Positions 24,081 through 33,596 of a stretch of 64,000 nucleotides of DNA are shown here, one piece after another. The DNA comes from Clostridiales bacterium (GTDB lineage: Bacteria; Bacillota; Clostridia; Christensenellales; Aristaeellaceae). The stretch lies in the NCBI GenBank assembly GCA_015056205.1, contig SVGS01000007.1, positions 62,001 through 126,000 of the forward strand, in the 5' to 3' direction. The notes under the pieces were generated by a model, which had not been told where the DNA came from, ran no database searches, and worked only from the letters and a program-made list of their open reading frames with translations. The position numbers and the translations under genes were made by a program. Position 1 is the stretch's first letter; each line of letters starts with the position of its first letter.

Positions 24081-27000
24081 TGGGTCGGCAGGCTTTGGAT
24101 ATTCGGCAGCCTGCGGACAGCCGGAAGCCTCTGGATAGTCGGAAGTTCCTGGAGCAGGGCTATGCGGTCTGTGTTTTGTTGCTGTTCCTGCATCATTTCG
24201 CGGTCCTGCTTTTCTATCCGGTCTGGGCGGCGGGAGCGCAGAAGCTGACGCCGGTTTTCGCGCTGTTCGCGGCGGCCGGAATCCTGCTGGGAAAGCTGTG
24301 GAAGCGGAAGGAATGTTGGCTGCTGGCGGCCTTCTGGGTCTGGATGCTGATCCGGGTGGTGCTGGAAAAGCGCTCCCTGCCGGTGGAAGCGATTATTATC
24401 CTGTCCGCCGCCGCGTATGCCTTCCTGATCGCCTTCCCGGCCTTCGGCATTCTGCGTCCGGCTTTCCGGAAGTCATTCCTCATGACTCTCTCCGGCATCT
24501 GGACCCTGATCACGGCGGGGCTCGCCGTTTGGGGCGTCGTCCTCTGTTGGACCGGCGGCCGGGTACTGAATTTTGCCGGGGAGTTCTTCGGTCTCACGGA
24601 GTATGGCCGGCTGGCCCTCTTTTCCAATCCGAATATTACCGGCGGCTTCTTTGCCGGCGGCGTGTGCCTGGCGCTGCTGGGGTTCTGCCTTTTCGAAAAG
24701 CGTTGGGTGCGGGTGCTCTGCCTGCTCTCCGTCTTACCGATGATCATGGCCACCTCTCTGTCCGGCACCCGCTGCGCGGCCCTGGCGATCAGTACGGCGG
24801 TCTGTATTTGGGTCTGTCTCCTGCTGCAGAAGCCCCTGAAGGGGGTCAAAGGCCGTTATGCGATTCTCGCGGTCGTTTTTGTCCTCTGCTTCGGAGCCCT
24901 GACCCTGGCGCAGATTCGTTTCAACGGCTATTTTATTCAGTTCCGGAACAGCCGGGTGGCCCTGCTTCCGGCGGCGTCGGCCGAAGAAGAAGCGGAGTCG
25001 CAGTCTGAGGATCCGGAATCCGAAGAATCGGAATCCGAAGAAGCGGAATCTGTCCCGAAAAAACCGGCCTATATTCAGCAGCGGGGCGGCCTGAACTTTT
25101 CCTCCCTGGATGATCTCACCTCCGGCCGGATCGGCATCTGGGCGGATGGCTTTCGGTATTTCCGCGGCAGCGTCCGCCGCATCCTGCTGGGGGATTCGGT
25201 TCTGAATCCGGGTCTGGCGGAGCTCCGGATGAATCATTATCATAATCTGTATCTCCAGGTCCTCTATGAAAGCGGAATAGTCGGCTTCCTGCCCTTCCTG
25301 GCGATCTTGGGGCTGTTCCTGGTCCGGGCCTTCCGCCTGATCCGGCGGGAGGATCTGCCCCTCTGGCAGCGCTTTCTCCCCGCCCCGACCCTGGCCATAC
25401 TGGTCATGGAACTGCTGGACTGCCTCACCCTCTTTGCCAACGGGCATCCGCCCATGACCCTCCTCTGGTTCTTCATGGGCGCGACGGTGGTCGCCGGCGG
25501 AGATGCCGCGGCCGCGGAGCCGGAAAAGAATCCGGAGCAGCGGAAGCTCGACCGGCAAAAGTGGGGGCGGTGGGCGCAGCAGGCGGCGGTGGTCGTGCTT
25601 TCCCTGCTGATCGCCGGAACGGCCGGAGTGGTGAACCGAAATCAGCCGCTTCCGGTCCTGCTGGCGGCGGTGATCCTGAGCTTTGGCCTTCCCTGCGTGC
25701 TGGGCGGCCGCTATGTTTCCGGCAAACCGCTTTTTCCGGTCTCCGGCCGGAAATTTCTCTGGGCGGGATTGGCGGTCATCTGCCTGCTCTGGCTTCTGCT
25801 GGCGCTGAATAACAGCAGCGTCGGCGTCTGGCGCCTGATCCTGACCGAGCAGGACTATGGCACCCTGCTGGGGGTTGCGCGCCCGATCCGGGGGGATGAA
25901 TGGGCGGTCTGGATGCCGGAGCTGTTCAGTCAGGCGGCCCAGGGCTGGCCGGCGGTGAATACCGCGATCACCGCGGGGGCGGTGGATCCGGCTCTGGTCG
26001 CCATTGGCGGCCTCCCCGCCTGGAATCTCGCGGCGGTCTTCAAGCCCTTCTATTGGGGCTTCCTGCTGCTGGGAGCGGAAGCAGGCTTTAGCCTCATGAC
26101 GCTCCTGCGCTTTGCATGCCTGGCCTTAATGTCCTTCCTTGCGGCGAAGCGCTATACGCGGAATCATCTTCCCCTCTCCGTCGCGGCAGCCTTTCTGATC
26201 ACCCTCTCCCCCTATGTACAGTGGTGGTATAGTCAGAGCATCTGCGAAGTCCTGATCTTTTCTCAGGCGGCGGTGCTGGCCTGGATCCGGGCAATGGAGG
26301 CGAAAACCGCCGGCCGGCGTCTCGCCTGGGCCGCGCTGGCGGCCTGGTGCCTTGGCTGCTTTGTCTTGGTGCTCTATCCGGCCTGGCTGATCCCGGTGGC
26401 CTGGGGCATGCTGGCGGTGCTCCTGTGGCTGGCCCTTCGCTACCGGAAACAGCTCAGGGGTCCGGCGGTTCTGCAGGCTCTGGCGCCGCTGATCCCGGTA
26501 GCCCTGCTCCTCTTCTTTATTTTCAGGAACAGCTGGGATACCCTGATGCGGATTCAGGCCAGCGTCTATCCGGGGCAGCGCGTGTATACCGGCGGAGACC
26601 GGCCCCTGAGCCTCTTTACCGGCCTGTACAGCCTCACCTTTCCGGCGGTGGCCTCCACGGCGGCCAACACCAGCGATCTGGCGAACTTTCTGAGCTTCGC
26701 CCCGGCGGGACTTATTCTGGCGGGGATCCGCTGGGTCCGGACGAAAAAAGCGGATGGCTTTTCGGTTGTCCTCCTGATCCTGACGGCGGTCTTCGGCCTC
26801 TTCGCCTGGATCCCGCTGCCGGCCGGGCTGGCGAAGGGAACCCTCCTGAGCCTGTGCAGCCGTCCGGCCATGATCCTGTCCCTCTGCAATCTCTTGCTGC
26901 TCCTCCGCACCCTGGCGCTTTGGGACGGGGAAAAATGCAGTTGCAAAAGCGCCGTCCTGTGGGCGCTCATCTGTGCCCTCCTTTCCGTGGGCCTGAGCTT

Positions 27001-27583
27001 TGCGATGCTTCATCCGCCCGTTTTCCTGGCGGCGGGCCTCCTGGTGCTCGGCTTCGGAGTATTCTGGCTGCTCTTTTCCGGCCGGGCGCCCCGCCTGATG
27101 GTGGTAACCCTGTGCCTGCTGTCGGTGCTGGCCGGGGCCTTTGTGAATCCGGTGCAGAAAGGGCTGGCTTCCGTGAAGGAGCTCTCCCCGGTCCGGGCGG
27201 TGGAATCCGCGGATCTTCCGGCGGATACCGTTCTGGCGGTGGAGGCGGACTGGCCGGCGCCGGATGCCCTCCTGTTCAGCGGAAAGCGTGTCCTGAACAG
27301 CACCTTCCCCTATGCCGATCCGGAAAAATGGCGTCTTGTGGATCCGGAAGGCCGCTGGGAGCAGGTCTGGAACCGCCTCTGCCATGTTTCCCTGACGGTG
27401 GCGGAGGAAAACAGCGGCGGGGAGAAGTTTGCGCTCGTGGATTTTGATCATATTTCCGTCTCCCTGACGCCTGCGGAGCTCCGAACCTTAGGCGTTCAGG
27501 TTCTGGTGACGCAAAAGGACCATCCGGAGCTGCCCCCGGTCGGTGAAAACGGATCCTGGAAAGTCTATGGGTTGAGCGAATGA
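24080..27583 (+). CDS. fused Wzy/ligase-like and GT-C-like membrane protein
   Basis: 1167 residues, about twice the usual length for either part. The N-terminal ~470 residues look like an O-antigen ligase/polymerase: ALFSNPNITGGFFAGGVCL (~178-196), ATSLSGTRCAALAIS, and a long external loop with an acidic Ser/Glu linker (~297-325) followed by SGRIGIWADGFRYFRGS and NHYHNLYLQVLYESGIVGF. Residues ~500-1167 form a second polytopic unit with ARPIRGDEWAVWMPELFSQA (~600-619) after its early helices, followed by many helices and a C-terminal soluble domain of ~120 residues. This resembles large YfhO/DUF7657-type GT-C proteins. The frame is intact through the junction, so it is a real fusion, probably coupling polymerisation with transfer of a lipid-linked sugar. 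TGATG overlaps the ATP-grasp stop. Confidence 0.75.
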   Translation: MGRQALDIRQPADSRKPLDSRKFLEQGYAVCVLLLFLHHFAVLLFYPVWAAGAQKLTPVFALFAAAGILLGKLWKRKECWLLAAFWVWMLIRVVLEKRSLPVEAIIILSAAAYAFLIAFPAFGILRPAFRKSFLMTLSGIWTLITAGLAVWGVVLCWTGGRVLNFAGEFFGLTEYGRLALFSNPNITGGFFAGGVCLALLGFCLFEKRWVRVLCLLSVLPMIMATSLSGTRCAALAISTAVCIWVCLLLQKPLKGVKGRYAILAVVFVLCFGALTLAQIRFNGYFIQFRNSRVALLPAASAEEEAESQSEDPESEESESEEAESVPKKPAYIQQRGGLNFSSLDDLTSGRIGIWADGFRYFRGSVRRILLGDSVLNPGLAELRMNHYHNLYLQVLYESGIVGFLPFLAILGLFLVRAFRLIRREDLPLWQRFLPAPTLAILVMELLDCLTLFANGHPPMTLLWFFMGATVVAGGDAAAAEPEKNPEQRKLDRQKWGRWAQQAAVVVLSLLIAGTAGVVNRNQPLPVLLAAVILSFGLPCVLGGRYVSGKPLFPVSGRKFLWAGLAVICLLWLLLALNNSSVGVWRLILTEQDYGTLLGVARPIRGDEWAVWMPELFSQAAQGWPAVNTAITAGAVDPALVAIGGLPAWNLAAVFKPFYWGFLLLGAEAGFSLMTLLRFACLALMSFLAAKRYTRNHLPLSVAAAFLITLSPYVQWWYSQSICEVLIFSQAAVLAWIRAMEAKTAGRRLAWAALAAWCLGCFVLVLYPAWLIPVAWGMLAVLLWLALRYRKQLRGPAVLQALAPLIPVALLLFFIFRNSWDTLMRIQASVYPGQRVYTGGDRPLSLFTGLYSLTFPAVASTAANTSDLANFLSFAPAGLILAGIRWVRTKKADGFSVVLLILTAVFGLFAWIPLPAGLAKGTLLSLCSRPAMILSLCNLLLLLRTLALWDGEKCSCKSAVLWALICALLSVGLSFAMLHPPVFLAAGLLVLGFGVFWLLFSGRAPRLMVVTLCLLSVLAGAFVNPVQKGLASVKELSPVRAVESADLPADTVLAVEADWPAPDALLFSGKRVLNSTFPYADPEKWRLVDPEGRWEQVWNRLCHVSLTVAEENSGGEKFALVDFDHISVSLTPAELRTLGVQVLVTQKDHPELPPVGENGSWKVYGLSE

Positions 27584-27606
27584 ACAAGGAGAGAACGTAT
27601 CCAACC

Positions 27607-28752
27607 ATGATCAGTTTCAATATTCCCCCCTATACAGGCAAGGAAACAGAATATATGCTGGAAGCTGTCCGGGCGCACAAGATCTGTGGGGACGGCGAAT
27701 TTACCCGGCGCTGCAGTGCCTGGCTGGAGCAGCGTTTCGGTGCGGCGAAAGTTCTCCTTACCACCAGCGGTTCCACAGCCCTGGATATGGCAGCTTGGCT
27801 CTGTGATTTGCAGCCGGGGGATGAAGTGATTCTGCCCAGCTATACCTTCTCCTCTACGGCGAATGCCTTCGTGATGGCTGGGGCGAAGCTGGTCTTTGTG
27901 GACATTCGTCCGGACACCATGAATCTGGATGAAACAAAGATCGAGGCGGCGATCACCGAAAAAACGAAGGTCATCGTTCCCGTCCATTATGCCGGCGTGG
28001 CCTGTGAGATGGATACGATTCTGGACATCGCCCGCCGGCATCACCTGCTGGTCGTCGAGGATGCGGCTCAGGGCGTGATGAGTACCTATAAGGGTAAAGC
28101 CCTGGGAACCCTTGGGGATTTCGGCTGCTTCTCCTTCCATGAGACGAAGAATTACTCCATGGGCGAGGGCGGCGCGCTGGTGATCAACCGACCGGAATAT
28201 ATTGAGCGGGCGGAAATCCTCCGGGAAAAGGGAACGAACCGCTCGAAGTTCTTCCGGGGCCAGGTGGATAAATACACCTGGGTGGATTTCGGCGACAGCT
28301 GTCTGCCCAGCGACCTGAACGCGGCCTACCTCTGGGCCCAGCTGGAAATGGCGGACGCCATCAACGAAAACCGTCTGGCTGCCTGGAATGCCTATGACCG
28401 GGCCTTTCAGCCACTGAAGGGGGAAAACGGCGTGGAGCTTCCGGTTGTTCCGGAAGGCTGCGTCCATAACGCCCATCTGTATTATCTGAAGTGCCGGGAT
28501 CTTCCCCAGCGCACCCGGCTGATCGCCTTCCTGAAGGAACGGGGCGTGCAGGCGGTCTTCCATTATATCCCCCTCCATTCCGCCCCGGCGGGCTTGAAGT
28601 TCGGCCGCTTCCACGGGCGGGATGAATGTACCACGAAGGAATCGGAGCGGCTGGTCCGCCTGCCACTGTATTACGGGCTGAAGGAAGAAGACCGTCGTCA
28701 GGTGATTGATGCGGTGCGGGCGTTCTTCCGCCGGGACGGAGAGCGCCAGTGA
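27607..28752 (+). CDS. wecE: dTDP-4-amino-4,6-dideoxygalactose transaminase
   Basis: PLP aminotransferase that makes dTDP-Fuc4N from dTDP-4-keto-6-deoxyglucose with glutamate. It shows the characteristic WecE/RffA stretches ICGDGEFTRRCSAWLEQRFG, PGDEVILPSYTFSSTANAFV, VIVPVHYAGVACEMDTI, FSFHETKNYSMGEGG and EKGTNRSKFFRGQVDKYTWV almost without change. With the start at ATG 27607 the protein is 381 residues and the Schiff-base lysine falls at residue 181, as expected for this family. A 27-base longer version starting at 27580 (ATGA with the previous stop) is possible. The dTDP-glucose genes (rmlA/B) are not in the window. The product probably feeds the ArnC-like transferase downstream. GTGA couples it to the next gene. 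Confidence 0.93.
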   Translation: MISFNIPPYTGKETEYMLEAVRAHKICGDGEFTRRCSAWLEQRFGAAKVLLTTSGSTALDMAAWLCDLQPGDEVILPSYTFSSTANAFVMAGAKLVFVDIRPDTMNLDETKIEAAITEKTKVIVPVHYAGVACEMDTILDIARRHHLLVVEDAAQGVMSTYKGKALGTLGDFGCFSFHETKNYSMGEGGALVINRPEYIERAEILREKGTNRSKFFRGQVDKYTWVDFGDSCLPSDLNAAYLWAQLEMADAINENRLAAWNAYDRAFQPLKGENGVELPVVPEGCVHNAHLYYLKCRDLPQRTRLIAFLKERGVQAVFHYIPLHSAPAGLKFGRFHGRDECTTKESERLVRLPLYYGLKEEDRRQVIDAVRAFFRRDGERQ

Positions 28753-29120
28753 ACCGCTGTCCGGAACCGTCCGCCGGCCGGAAGCTTCCGGTCTTTCTGC
28801 TTCTGCACGGGCTGCTCCTGATCTATTCCCTGGGCAGCCTCTGCTCCAAGTGGGCGGCGCAGAGTGAGTTCCTGTCCTTCCGGTTTTTCCTGTTCTATGG
28901 GCTGGTCCTGCTGTCTCTGGCGGTCTATGCCCTCGGCTGGCAGCAGGTTCTGAAGCGGATGCCTTTGGTCACGGCTTATGCCAGTAAGGCGGTCACGGTC
29001 GTCTGGGGCCTGCTCTGGGGGCTTTTGTTTTTCGGCGAGGCGATTACCCTGCAAAAGGCGTTGGGCGCTGTGGTCATCATGACCGGCATAGTCCTCGTGG
29101 TGCGGGAGGACGGAGAATAG
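28749..29120 (+). CDS. EamA/SMR-type small membrane protein (ArnE-like)
   Basis: 123 residues, four hydrophobic segments (LLLHGLLLIYSLGSLCSKWA; FRFFLFYGLVLLSLAVYALG; LVTAYASKAVTVVWGLLWGL; ALGAVVIMTGIVLVV). The half-EamA fold matches ArnE/ArnF and small multidrug-resistance proteins. It is paired with a second such gene and an ArnC-like transferase, so it is best read as half of a heterodimeric flippase for undecaprenyl-phosphate-linked amino sugar; drug export is the less likely alternative. The start GTG 28749 overlaps the wecE stop. Confidence 0.82.
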   Translation: MNRCPEPSAGRKLPVFLLLHGLLLIYSLGSLCSKWAAQSEFLSFRFFLFYGLVLLSLAVYALGWQQVLKRMPLVTAYASKAVTVVWGLLWGLLFFGEAITLQKALGAVVIMTGIVLVVREDGE

Positions 29121-29121
29121 G

Positions 29122-29463
29122 ATGAATCGCATGGGATATATACTGCTCTTCCTGTTCTCCGTGTTCATTTCTTCCGTATCCCAGATTCTGCTGAAGCAAA
29201 GCGCGGGAACCGTGTATGAAAACCGGTGGAAGGAATACCTGAATCCCCGGGTGATGATCGCCTATGGTATCTTTTTCCTTTCCACCCTCGCCACCATGTT
29301 TGCGTATAAAGCCGTGCCCCTCTCCCTGGGCGCCGTGCTGGAAGCCACCGGCTATCTCTGGGTCACCCTTCTCGGCGTCCTCTTCCTGAAGGAGCGGGTG
29401 TCCGTGAAAAAAGGCCTTGGCCTGGCCCTGATCATCCTGGGAATCATTATTTTCAATCTGTAA
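29122..29463 (+). CDS. EamA/SMR-type small membrane protein (ArnF-like)
   Basis: 113 residues, four helices, beginning YILLFLFSVFISSVSQILLK with the SMR-type Q-x-L-L-K-x-S in helix 1 and ending ERVSVKKGLGLALIILGIII. It is the second half of the presumed flippase; the start lies one base after the preceding stop. In the E. coli arn system two such proteins move undecaprenyl-phosphate-L-Ara4N across the inner membrane. By analogy this pair may move the product of the transferase encoded 8 bases downstream. Confidence 0.85.
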   Translation: MNRMGYILLFLFSVFISSVSQILLKQSAGTVYENRWKEYLNPRVMIAYGIFFLSTLATMFAYKAVPLSLGAVLEATGYLWVTLLGVLFLKERVSVKKGLGLALIILGIIIFNL

Positions 29464-29471
29464 GGAAGCCT

Positions 29472-30443
29472 ATGACGTTATTGAGCTTTGTGATTCCCTG
29501 CTACCGCAGCGAGCGAACCGTCGCGAAGGTGACGGAGGAAATCATGGCCACCGTGACCGCCCGTCCGGATGTTGATTATGAGATCATCGCGGTCAATGAC
29601 TGCTCCCCGGACGGGGTCCTGGGGGTGCTGAAAACCCTCGCGAAGCAAAACCCGAAAATCCGGGTCATCAGCTTCGCGAAGAACATGGGCAAGGATGCGG
29701 CGATTCTGGCGGGTTACAAGGCGGCCCGGGGGGACTATATTGTAAATCTGGATGACGATGGCCAGTGCCCCGCCTGTGAGCTGTGGAGGCTGCTGGAGCC
29801 CCTGGAGAAGGATGCCTGCGACTGCGCCACCGCGAAGTATGCGGTCAAGAAGGAATCCCGGTTCAAGCGGCTGGGCAGCCGCCTGAACGCGGAAATGGCC
29901 CACAGGATGCTGGACCTGCCGAAAAATACCCGCATGGAAAACTTCACCGCGGTCAAGGCCTTTGTCGCGAAGGAAGTCATTGCCTATAAAAATCCCTATC
30001 CCTATCTGGACGGCCTGATTCTCCAGGTCACGAACCGGATTGCCGATGTCCCCATGGAGGAGCGGGAACGGGGGGATGGGAATGGCTCCGGTTTTACCCT
30101 GCGGAAATCGGTCCATCTGTTTCTGAACGGCATGACCGCCTTTTCGGTCAAGCCCCTGCGCGTCGCCTCCGTCTGCGGCATGGTTTTCGCGGCCCTGGGA
30201 GGCGTCTGGGGCGTGGCGACGATCATTCGGAAGCTGGTGGATCCGACGGTGACGGAGGGTTACAGCTCCATTCTGGCGGTCATGCTCTTGTCCAGCGGGG
30301 TGATCATGCTGTTGCTGGGCCTGATCGGGGAATACCTGGGGCGGATTTATATTTGCCTGAACGGATCTCCCCAGTATGTGATCCGGGAAACGGTCAATTT
30401 CCCGGCGGAGGAGGATCCGGCCCGGGAGAACGGCCATGGCTGA
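29472..30443 (+). CDS. ArnC/GtrB-like undecaprenyl-phosphate glycosyltransferase
   Basis: GT2 of 323 residues with the full ArnC/GtrB layout. The catalytic domain holds FVIPCYRSERTVAKVTEEI, VNDCSPDGVLGVLKTL (~43-58) and IVNLDDDGQCPACELW (DXD, ~92-107). Two C-terminal membrane helices follow (~235-262 and ~270-295), ending LGLIGEYLGRIYICLN, the conserved tail of the class. These enzymes load one sugar from a nucleotide donor onto undecaprenyl phosphate. With wecE upstream the donor may be dTDP-Fuc4N or a derivative. The stop overlaps the following ATP-grasp start by 8 bases, showing close co-expression. Confidence 0.9.
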   Translation: MTLLSFVIPCYRSERTVAKVTEEIMATVTARPDVDYEIIAVNDCSPDGVLGVLKTLAKQNPKIRVISFAKNMGKDAAILAGYKAARGDYIVNLDDDGQCPACELWRLLEPLEKDACDCATAKYAVKKESRFKRLGSRLNAEMAHRMLDLPKNTRMENFTAVKAFVAKEVIAYKNPYPYLDGLILQVTNRIADVPMEERERGDGNGSGFTLRKSVHLFLNGMTAFSVKPLRVASVCGMVFAALGGVWGVATIIRKLVDPTVTEGYSSILAVMLLSSGVIMLLLGLIGEYLGRIYICLNGSPQYVIRETVNFPAEEDPARENGHG

Positions 30444-31623
30444 CCGGGTGGTAGTTCTGGGGGCCAGTGATCTGCAGCTCCCTTTGATTGAAAAAGCGAA
30501 ATCCTTGGGCTTCGAGACCCATGTCTTCGCCTGGGCGGCGAAGGATGTCGGCGAGAAGGTGGCGGATGTCTTTCATCCGATCAGCCTCACGGAGACGGAG
30601 GCCATTCTCCGGGTTTGCCGGCAGCTCCGGCCGGCGGCGGTCGCGTCCATCGCCTCCGATCTGGCGGCGGTGACCGCGGTGAAGCTCGCCCAGGCCCTGG
30701 GCCTTCCCGGGAATCCGCCGGAAACGGCGGTGCTGGCTTCCAATAAGGCGGCCATGCGGGATGCCTTTCAGCGGGCGGGCCTGCCCACGCCCTGGCACCG
30801 GAAAATCCGGCAGGGAGAACCCCTCCCGGCGATGTCTCTTTTGCCCTTTCCCCTGATCGTCAAGCCCACGGACCGCAGCGGCAGCCGGGGCATCTTCCGG
30901 CTGGAAACCCCGGAGGGCCTGGCGGAGGCGGTGGCCTTTGCTCAGGGAGAATCCTTTGAGCGGGCGGCGATTCTGGAGGAATATATCGAGGGCAAAGAGT
31001 ACAGCTGCGAATGTATTTCCGAAGCGGGAAGACATATCGCCTTGGCAATTACGGAAAAATATACCACCGGCGCTCCACACTTTATTGAAATCGGTCATAT
31101 CCAGCCCTCCGGCCTCTCGTCGGAGACGGAGGAGCGGGTCCGATGCGCGGTGTTCCGGGCGCTGGATGCCCTGCAGATCCGGACGGGGGCCAGCCATACG
31201 GAATTCCGGATCACCCCGCGGGGAGAGATCCGGCTGATCGAGACCGGGGCTCGTATGGGCGGGGATTGCATCGGCAGCGATCTGGTGCCACGGACCACGG
31301 GCTTCGATTATGTGAAAATGGTACTGGATGCCGCCCTGGGCCGGCCCTTGGACAGAACGCGGATCCTGCGGCCGGCGCCCGCTGCTGCGGTTCGCTATCT
31401 CCTGAATCAGAAGGATCTGGAGCATTATGAATGGCTGAAGCGGGAGCGCCCGGAAACAGTGCTCCGTGAGCACATCCATTTTGATCCTTCTGCCCCTGTG
31501 ACCGACAGTGCCTCCCGGAAGGGCTTCTATATCCTGCAGGCCTCTTCCCGGGAGCAGGCGCAGCAGCTTGCGGATCTCCGGGACAACCCGGAAGAAAAAG
31601 ATTCAGAAGAAAGAGAATCGTAA
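30436..31623 (+). CDS. ATP-grasp ligase (amino-acid-ligase-like)
   Basis: 395 residues, PurK/BacD-like ATP-grasp. VVVLGASDLQLPLIEKAKSL opens the N-domain; PLIVKPTDRSGSRGIFRL (~137-154) is the ATP lid; AILEEYIEGKEYSCECI (~176-192) and EFRITPRGEIRLIETGARMG (~256-275) supply the metal and catalytic residues. The family makes amide or peptide bonds via acyl phosphates. Its fixed place in a WecE-EamA-EamA-ArnC module suggests it acylates the 4-amino group of the sugar with an amino acid, before or after lipid loading. It is clearly different in sequence and size from the ATP-grasp at 23.1 kb. Substrates unknown. Confidence 0.85.
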   Translation: MADRVVVLGASDLQLPLIEKAKSLGFETHVFAWAAKDVGEKVADVFHPISLTETEAILRVCRQLRPAAVASIASDLAAVTAVKLAQALGLPGNPPETAVLASNKAAMRDAFQRAGLPTPWHRKIRQGEPLPAMSLLPFPLIVKPTDRSGSRGIFRLETPEGLAEAVAFAQGESFERAAILEEYIEGKEYSCECISEAGRHIALAITEKYTTGAPHFIEIGHIQPSGLSSETEERVRCAVFRALDALQIRTGASHTEFRITPRGEIRLIETGARMGGDCIGSDLVPRTTGFDYVKMVLDAALGRPLDRTRILRPAPAAAVRYLLNQKDLEHYEWLKRERPETVLREHIHFDPSAPVTDSASRKGFYILQASSREQAQQLADLRDNPEEKDSEERES

Positions 31624-31626
31624 AGT

Positions 31627-32217
31627 TTGACGAATGTGGAATCGGCAAAACAGAATATCACCCCCTGGCAGCAGCCCTGGATCCGGATTCTCAGCACGGC
31701 TCTGGCAGCGGCCCTGATGATCGGCATCTTTATCTTTTCCCATCAGGGAAGGTGGGAGTCGGAAAAGAGCAGCGAGCCCCTGGCTCAGGTCATGGTCAGT
31801 ACCGGGGTTGTGCAGGCGGTGCAGTCCGAAAAGGTCCGCCAGGTGATCGAGCCGGTGATCCATACGGATGAGGAGCTGCCCATCGAGCAGCAGGCCCAGC
31901 AGCTCGCCCGGAAGCTGGGGCATATCCTGCTGTTCGGAGCCCTGGGCTTCTGTCTGCGGATCTGTCTGGAAAGCTGGTTTTCTGGCAGGCGCTTTCTGAC
32001 GCTCTGGAGCCTGCTGATAGGAATCCTTTACGGGGCTTCGGATGAGCTGCATCAGTCCTTTGTTCCCGCCCGCAGCGCGGAGTGGCATGATGTCTTTGTG
32101 GATGCCATCGGCGTGGCGCTGGGGGTATTCCTGGCTCTTTTCCTGATGCGCCTGGTGAAAAAACGGGTGTCCCGCGGATCCGCAATTCAATCTGAAGGAG
32201 TCATGAATCAGCCGTGA
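31627..32217 (+). CDS. VanZ-like membrane protein
   Basis: 196 residues with a first helix at ~20-38 (ILSTALAAALMIGIFIFSHQ), an external loop of ~60 residues, and three further helices. The VanZ signature ILYGASDELHQSFVPARSAE (~136-155) and WHDVFVDAIGVALGVFLAL are well conserved. VanZ-family proteins are frequent in Firmicute wall and glycan loci; VanZ itself raises teicoplanin resistance, and the wider family's activity is not defined. It starts at TTG 31627 after AGAAAGAGA. Its stop overlaps the GTG start of the next gene (GTGA). Confidence 0.85.
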   Translation: MTNVESAKQNITPWQQPWIRILSTALAAALMIGIFIFSHQGRWESEKSSEPLAQVMVSTGVVQAVQSEKVRQVIEPVIHTDEELPIEQQAQQLARKLGHILLFGALGFCLRICLESWFSGRRFLTLWSLLIGILYGASDELHQSFVPARSAEWHDVFVDAIGVALGVFLALFLMRLVKKRVSRGSAIQSEGVMNQP

Positions 32218-33596
32218 TTCGACGGAATCAGAATTTCTTTAATGCCCTCAACATGGTGCTGGACGGCATCCTGGTGGTGCTGGCCTATGCGGGGGCGTCC
32301 CTGTTCTGGCTGGAGGTTGTTGCCAAAGGCAGCAGCAATATCGGTGAGTTTGGCCAAAACACCTTCTGGCTGGCTGCGGGCTACGCGGTCTTTTTCCTCC
32401 TGGTGCTGTCGGTCTATGGCTTTTACAATACCACCCGGATCCGGCCGATCACCTGGAAGATCAAGGTGCTCTTCTGGGCGGATACGATTTCTATTCTGCT
32501 GGTCACCGCCCTGTTCTATGTACTCCGTCTGGAGGATTTCTCCCGGGGCGTTGTCGGTATCTTTTATCTTCTGAGCCTTTTGCTCCTGATCGGCAAGTAT
32601 GTGGCCATGCGCCTCATTTCCCGGGCGATCCGGAAAAAAGGCGTAAACCTGAAATACGCGCTGGTCATCGGCACCGGTCCGCTGGCCATGCAGTATACGG
32701 CGGATGTGGAAAGCCATCCCGATCTGGGTATGCGGGTGAAGGGCTATGTGGGCAATTCTCCGAAGGCCCTGTGCCCCTATGAGGATCTGGAGCAGGTGCT
32801 GAAAAATTCGGAAGATATCGATGAGGTGATCATCGCCCTGGAGGAGGGCGAGTATTCCCGGATCCAGAAAATCATCGCCCAGTGCGATAAATATGGGGTC
32901 AAGTATTATGTGATCCCTTTTTATAACCAGATCATTCCCGCCCATCCGGTGATCGAAACCGTGGGTTCCAGCAAGCTGATCAATATGCGCTATAATCTGC
33001 TGGAGAATATCGGCTGGGCGGCGATCAAGCGCGGCTTTGATATCATCGCCAGCCTGCTGGGACTGATTGTCCTCAGCCCCCTGCTGCTGATCCTGGCCAT
33101 CGGCGTCAAGCTGTCCAGCCCCGGGCCGGTTCTGTTTAAACAGATTCGGGTTGGGTATAACCGGAAGGAATTTCTCATGCTGAAGTTCCGCAGCATGCGG
33201 GTCAACGAAAAGCAGGATACCGCCTGGAGCACGAACCGGGACAGCCGGAAAACGGTCTACGGCAGCTTTATCCGCAAGTTCAGTCTGGATGAGCTGCCCC
33301 AGTTGTTCAATGTCCTGAAGGGGGATATGAGTCTGGTAGGTCCCCGGCCGGAGCTCCCCCATTTTGTGGAGAAGTTCCGGGAGGAAATTCCCCTCTATAT
33401 GGTCAAGCATCAGGTTCGCCCCGGTATCACCGGCTGGGCGCAGATCAACGGTTTCCGGGGGGATACGGATGTGGCCCGCCGGATCGAGCTGGACCTGTGG
33501 TATATCGATCACTGGAGCATCGCCCTGGATCTGAAGATTCTGCTGAAAACGGTTTTCGGCGGTAAAATGGTCAACTCGGAGGAGATCATCCGATGA
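32214..33596 (+). CDS. undecaprenyl-phosphate sugar phosphotransferase (WcaJ-like)
   Basis: 460-residue polyprenyl glycosylphosphotransferase. Four N-terminal helices and a CoA-binding-like Rossmann domain ([20 protein letters not shown], ~148-167) precede the catalytic PGT core: [60 protein letters not shown] (~350-370) and [19 protein letters not shown]. It initiates a repeat unit by moving a hexose-1-phosphate (often glucose or galactose) to undecaprenyl phosphate. It is the second initiating transferase in the window, opening a sub-operon with two GT4 genes. GTGA coupling to VanZ upstream, ATGA-type coupling downstream. Confidence 0.92.
   Translation: MIRRNQNFFNALNMVLDGILVVLAYAGASLFWLEVVAKGSSNIGEFGQNTFWLAAGYAVFFLLVLSVYGFYNTTRIRPITWKIKVLFWADTISILLVTALFYVLRLEDFSRGVVGIFYLLSLLLLIGKYVAMRLISRAIRKKGVNLKYALVIGTGPLAMQYTADVESHPDLGMRVKGYVGNSPKALCPYEDLEQVLKNSEDIDEVIIALEEGEYSRIQKIIAQCDKYGVKYYVIPFYNQIIPAHPVIETVGSSKLINMRYNLLENIGWAAIKRGFDIIASLLGLIVLSPLLLILAIGVKLSSPGPVLFKQIRVGYNRKEFLMLKFRSMRVNEKQDTAWSTNRDSRKTVYGSFIRKFSLDELPQLFNVLKGDMSLVGPRPELPHFVEKFREEIPLYMVKHQVRPGITGWAQINGFRGDTDVARRIELDLWYIDHWSIALDLKILLKTVFGGKMVNSEEIIR

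Noticed and set aside
28749..29463. Drug-efflux SMR pump
   Set aside because: The pair fits SMR topology, but its position between wecE and an ArnC-like transferase makes a lipid-sugar flippase more likely.
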